DNA from: Sphingomicrobium sediminis
Lineage (GTDB): Bacteria; Pseudomonadota; Alphaproteobacteria; Sphingomonadales; Sphingomonadaceae
Direction of reading: 5' to 3'
NCBI RefSeq assembly: GCF_023805295.1
Contig: NZ_JAMSHT010000001.1
Coordinates: 1,860,001-1,924,000, forward strand
Length of the DNA: 64,000 nt
Below the pieces are notes generated by a model. The model saw nothing but the letters and a program-made list of their open reading frames with translations. It did not search any database and had not been told where the DNA came from. Each line of letters starts with the position of its first letter. The stretch's first letter is position 1. Of the stretch, positions 63,354-64,000 are shown in pieces. The position numbers and the translations under genes were made by a program.

Positions 63354-64000
63354 ATGCGCAACATGATCTTGGCAGCTGGCGTAGCCAGCCTGGCGCTCGC
63401 CGTGCCCGCCATCGCGAGCGGCAGCGCCGACAGTGAAGAAAACATCAGCCAGGACCGTGGCAACGGCAATGGGAATGGGAACGGCAATCGCGGCAATGGC
63501 AACGGCCGCGGCAACGGCAATGCCCAAGGCAACCAGGATCGCGGTAATGATTTGCGCGAAGACCGCCGCGACCGCGCCGAGGATCGCCGCGAAGCCCGCC
63601 GCGAGCGTGTCGAGGATCGCCGCGAGGACATCCGCGATCGCCGCGAAGATGCGCGCGACCGGGCCCGCGATCGCTACGAAGACCGCCGCGACCGCTATGA
63701 TGACGGGTTCGACGCCCGCCGCGTCGTCTACGAGGCCGACCGCTATCGCTATGACGGCCGCGATCGCCGCGGCTATGTCGACGGCTGCCCTCCGGGTCTT
63801 GCCAAGAAGAATAATGGCTGCCTGCCGCCGGGCCAGGCCAAGCAGATTTACGGCCAGCGCGTGCCGGCCTCCTATGCCGACCGCCGCCTCGTCGGGCCTT
63901 ATGCCGACTGGTACGGGCGCGACAATGATTGGGAATATCGCCTCGGCCGCGAGTTCATCTATCGCATCGGCGGCGACGACCTCGTCAGCGGGCTGATCCC
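63354..64000 (+). CDS. Secreted Asn/Gly- and Arg/Asp-rich RcnB-like protein, 3' end outside the window
   Basis: At least 215 residues; the frame is open at the window end. A signal peptide (MRNMILAAGVASLALAVPAI, cleaved near ASG) leads to a low-complexity NGNGNGNRGNGNG stretch, then about 60 residues of RDRRED-type charged repeats, then the folded end with CPPGLAKKNNGCLPPGQAK and EFIYRIGGDDLVSGLIP, which resembles RcnB-like (CigR) domains. Function unknown. GAAGGAGAC is the ribosome-binding site before ATG 63354. Confidence 0.78.
   Translation, partial: MRNMILAAGVASLALAVPAIASGSADSEENISQDRGNGNGNGNGNRGNGNGRGNGNAQGNQDRGNDLREDRRDRAEDRREARRERVEDRREDIRDRREDARDRARDRYEDRRDRYDDGFDARRVVYEADRYRYDGRDRRGYVDGCPPGLAKKNNGCLPPGQAKQIYGQRVPASYADRRLVGPYADWYGRDNDWEYRLGREFIYRIGGDDLVSGLI

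Noticed and set aside
61538..63631. A 697-residue minus-strand frame over the MFS gene and the repeat protein
   Set aside because: Composition is Arg/Glu/Ser low-complexity text, the antisense of a 12-helix transporter with clear motifs.
63450..63720. CRISPR-like or VNTR array
   Set aside because: Repeats are in frame, short and coding (NG and RDRRED types), with no constant repeat and unique spacer structure.
1..64000. Mobile elements or prophage
   Set aside because: No transposase, integrase, phage structural gene or terminal inverted repeat pair was found while reading both strands.

Overview
The window reads as a piece of an alphaproteobacterial chromosome around the replication origin, most probably from a sphingomonad (order Sphingomonadales). 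The reasons are the gene order holA / parB-parA-rsmG-mnmG-mnmE / rho-hemJ-hemE / origin / maf-aroE-coaE-dnaQ, the high GC content, the two long TonB-dependent receptors, an MmcB-type nuclease, a RamB/ScfR-type fatty-acid regulator and a RibB with an N-terminal helix-turn-helix. Species cannot be named from the sequence alone. No rRNA, IS element, prophage or CRISPR array was seen; one tRNA-Leu is present.

Region 1 (1-16200) is the origin neighbourhood. All genes from 793 to 9852 run leftward and all genes from 10147 to 16199 run rightward, so transcription diverges from the hemE-maf gap. That gap holds an AT-rich tract, a perfect DnaA box and a dense cluster of GANTC (CcrM) sites, and is the best oriC candidate. 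Two parS palindromes lie at 3002-3017 (inside rsmG) and 4877-4892 (between mnmG and mnmE), beside parAB.

Region 2 (16200-28000) holds envelope and housekeeping genes: a class A PBP, MsrB, tRNA-Leu, FtsEX, a YdcF-like protein, an acyltransferase and PheST. Region 3 (28000-33590) is a glyoxylate-shunt module, aceA - small DUF4170-like gene - aceB, with a divergent RamB/ScfR-type regulator; it sits between pheS and rplT and ends in a clear bidirectional terminator. Region 4 (33600-41040) has rplT, rpmI, prs, a flavin monooxygenase, nadE, a lipoprotein and a tandem array of three paralogous single-pass membrane proteins; the third copy is broken by a one-base frameshift. This array is the least explained system in the window.

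Region 5 (41090-46909) has gltX, a TonB-like protein behind a Zur-like palindrome, and the riboflavin cluster ribD-ribE-ribB-ribH. RibB carries an N-terminal DNA-binding domain and a decayed GTP cyclohydrolase II domain, with a perfect palindrome just upstream of its start. Region 6 (46906-64000) has a SOUL protein, an old yellow enzyme, a DMT transporter, COQ9, feoAB behind a Fur-like site, a TonB receptor, ssb, YceD, a bc1 chaperone, BamE, a tryptophan dioxygenase/kynureninase-like pair, then a TetR regulator facing a TonB receptor and an MFS transporter across a palindromic operator, and finally an incomplete secreted repeat protein.

Across the window, half of the convergent gene pairs end in a shared 4-bp CTAG or CTAA, so genes are packed stop to stop with no room for separate terminators.
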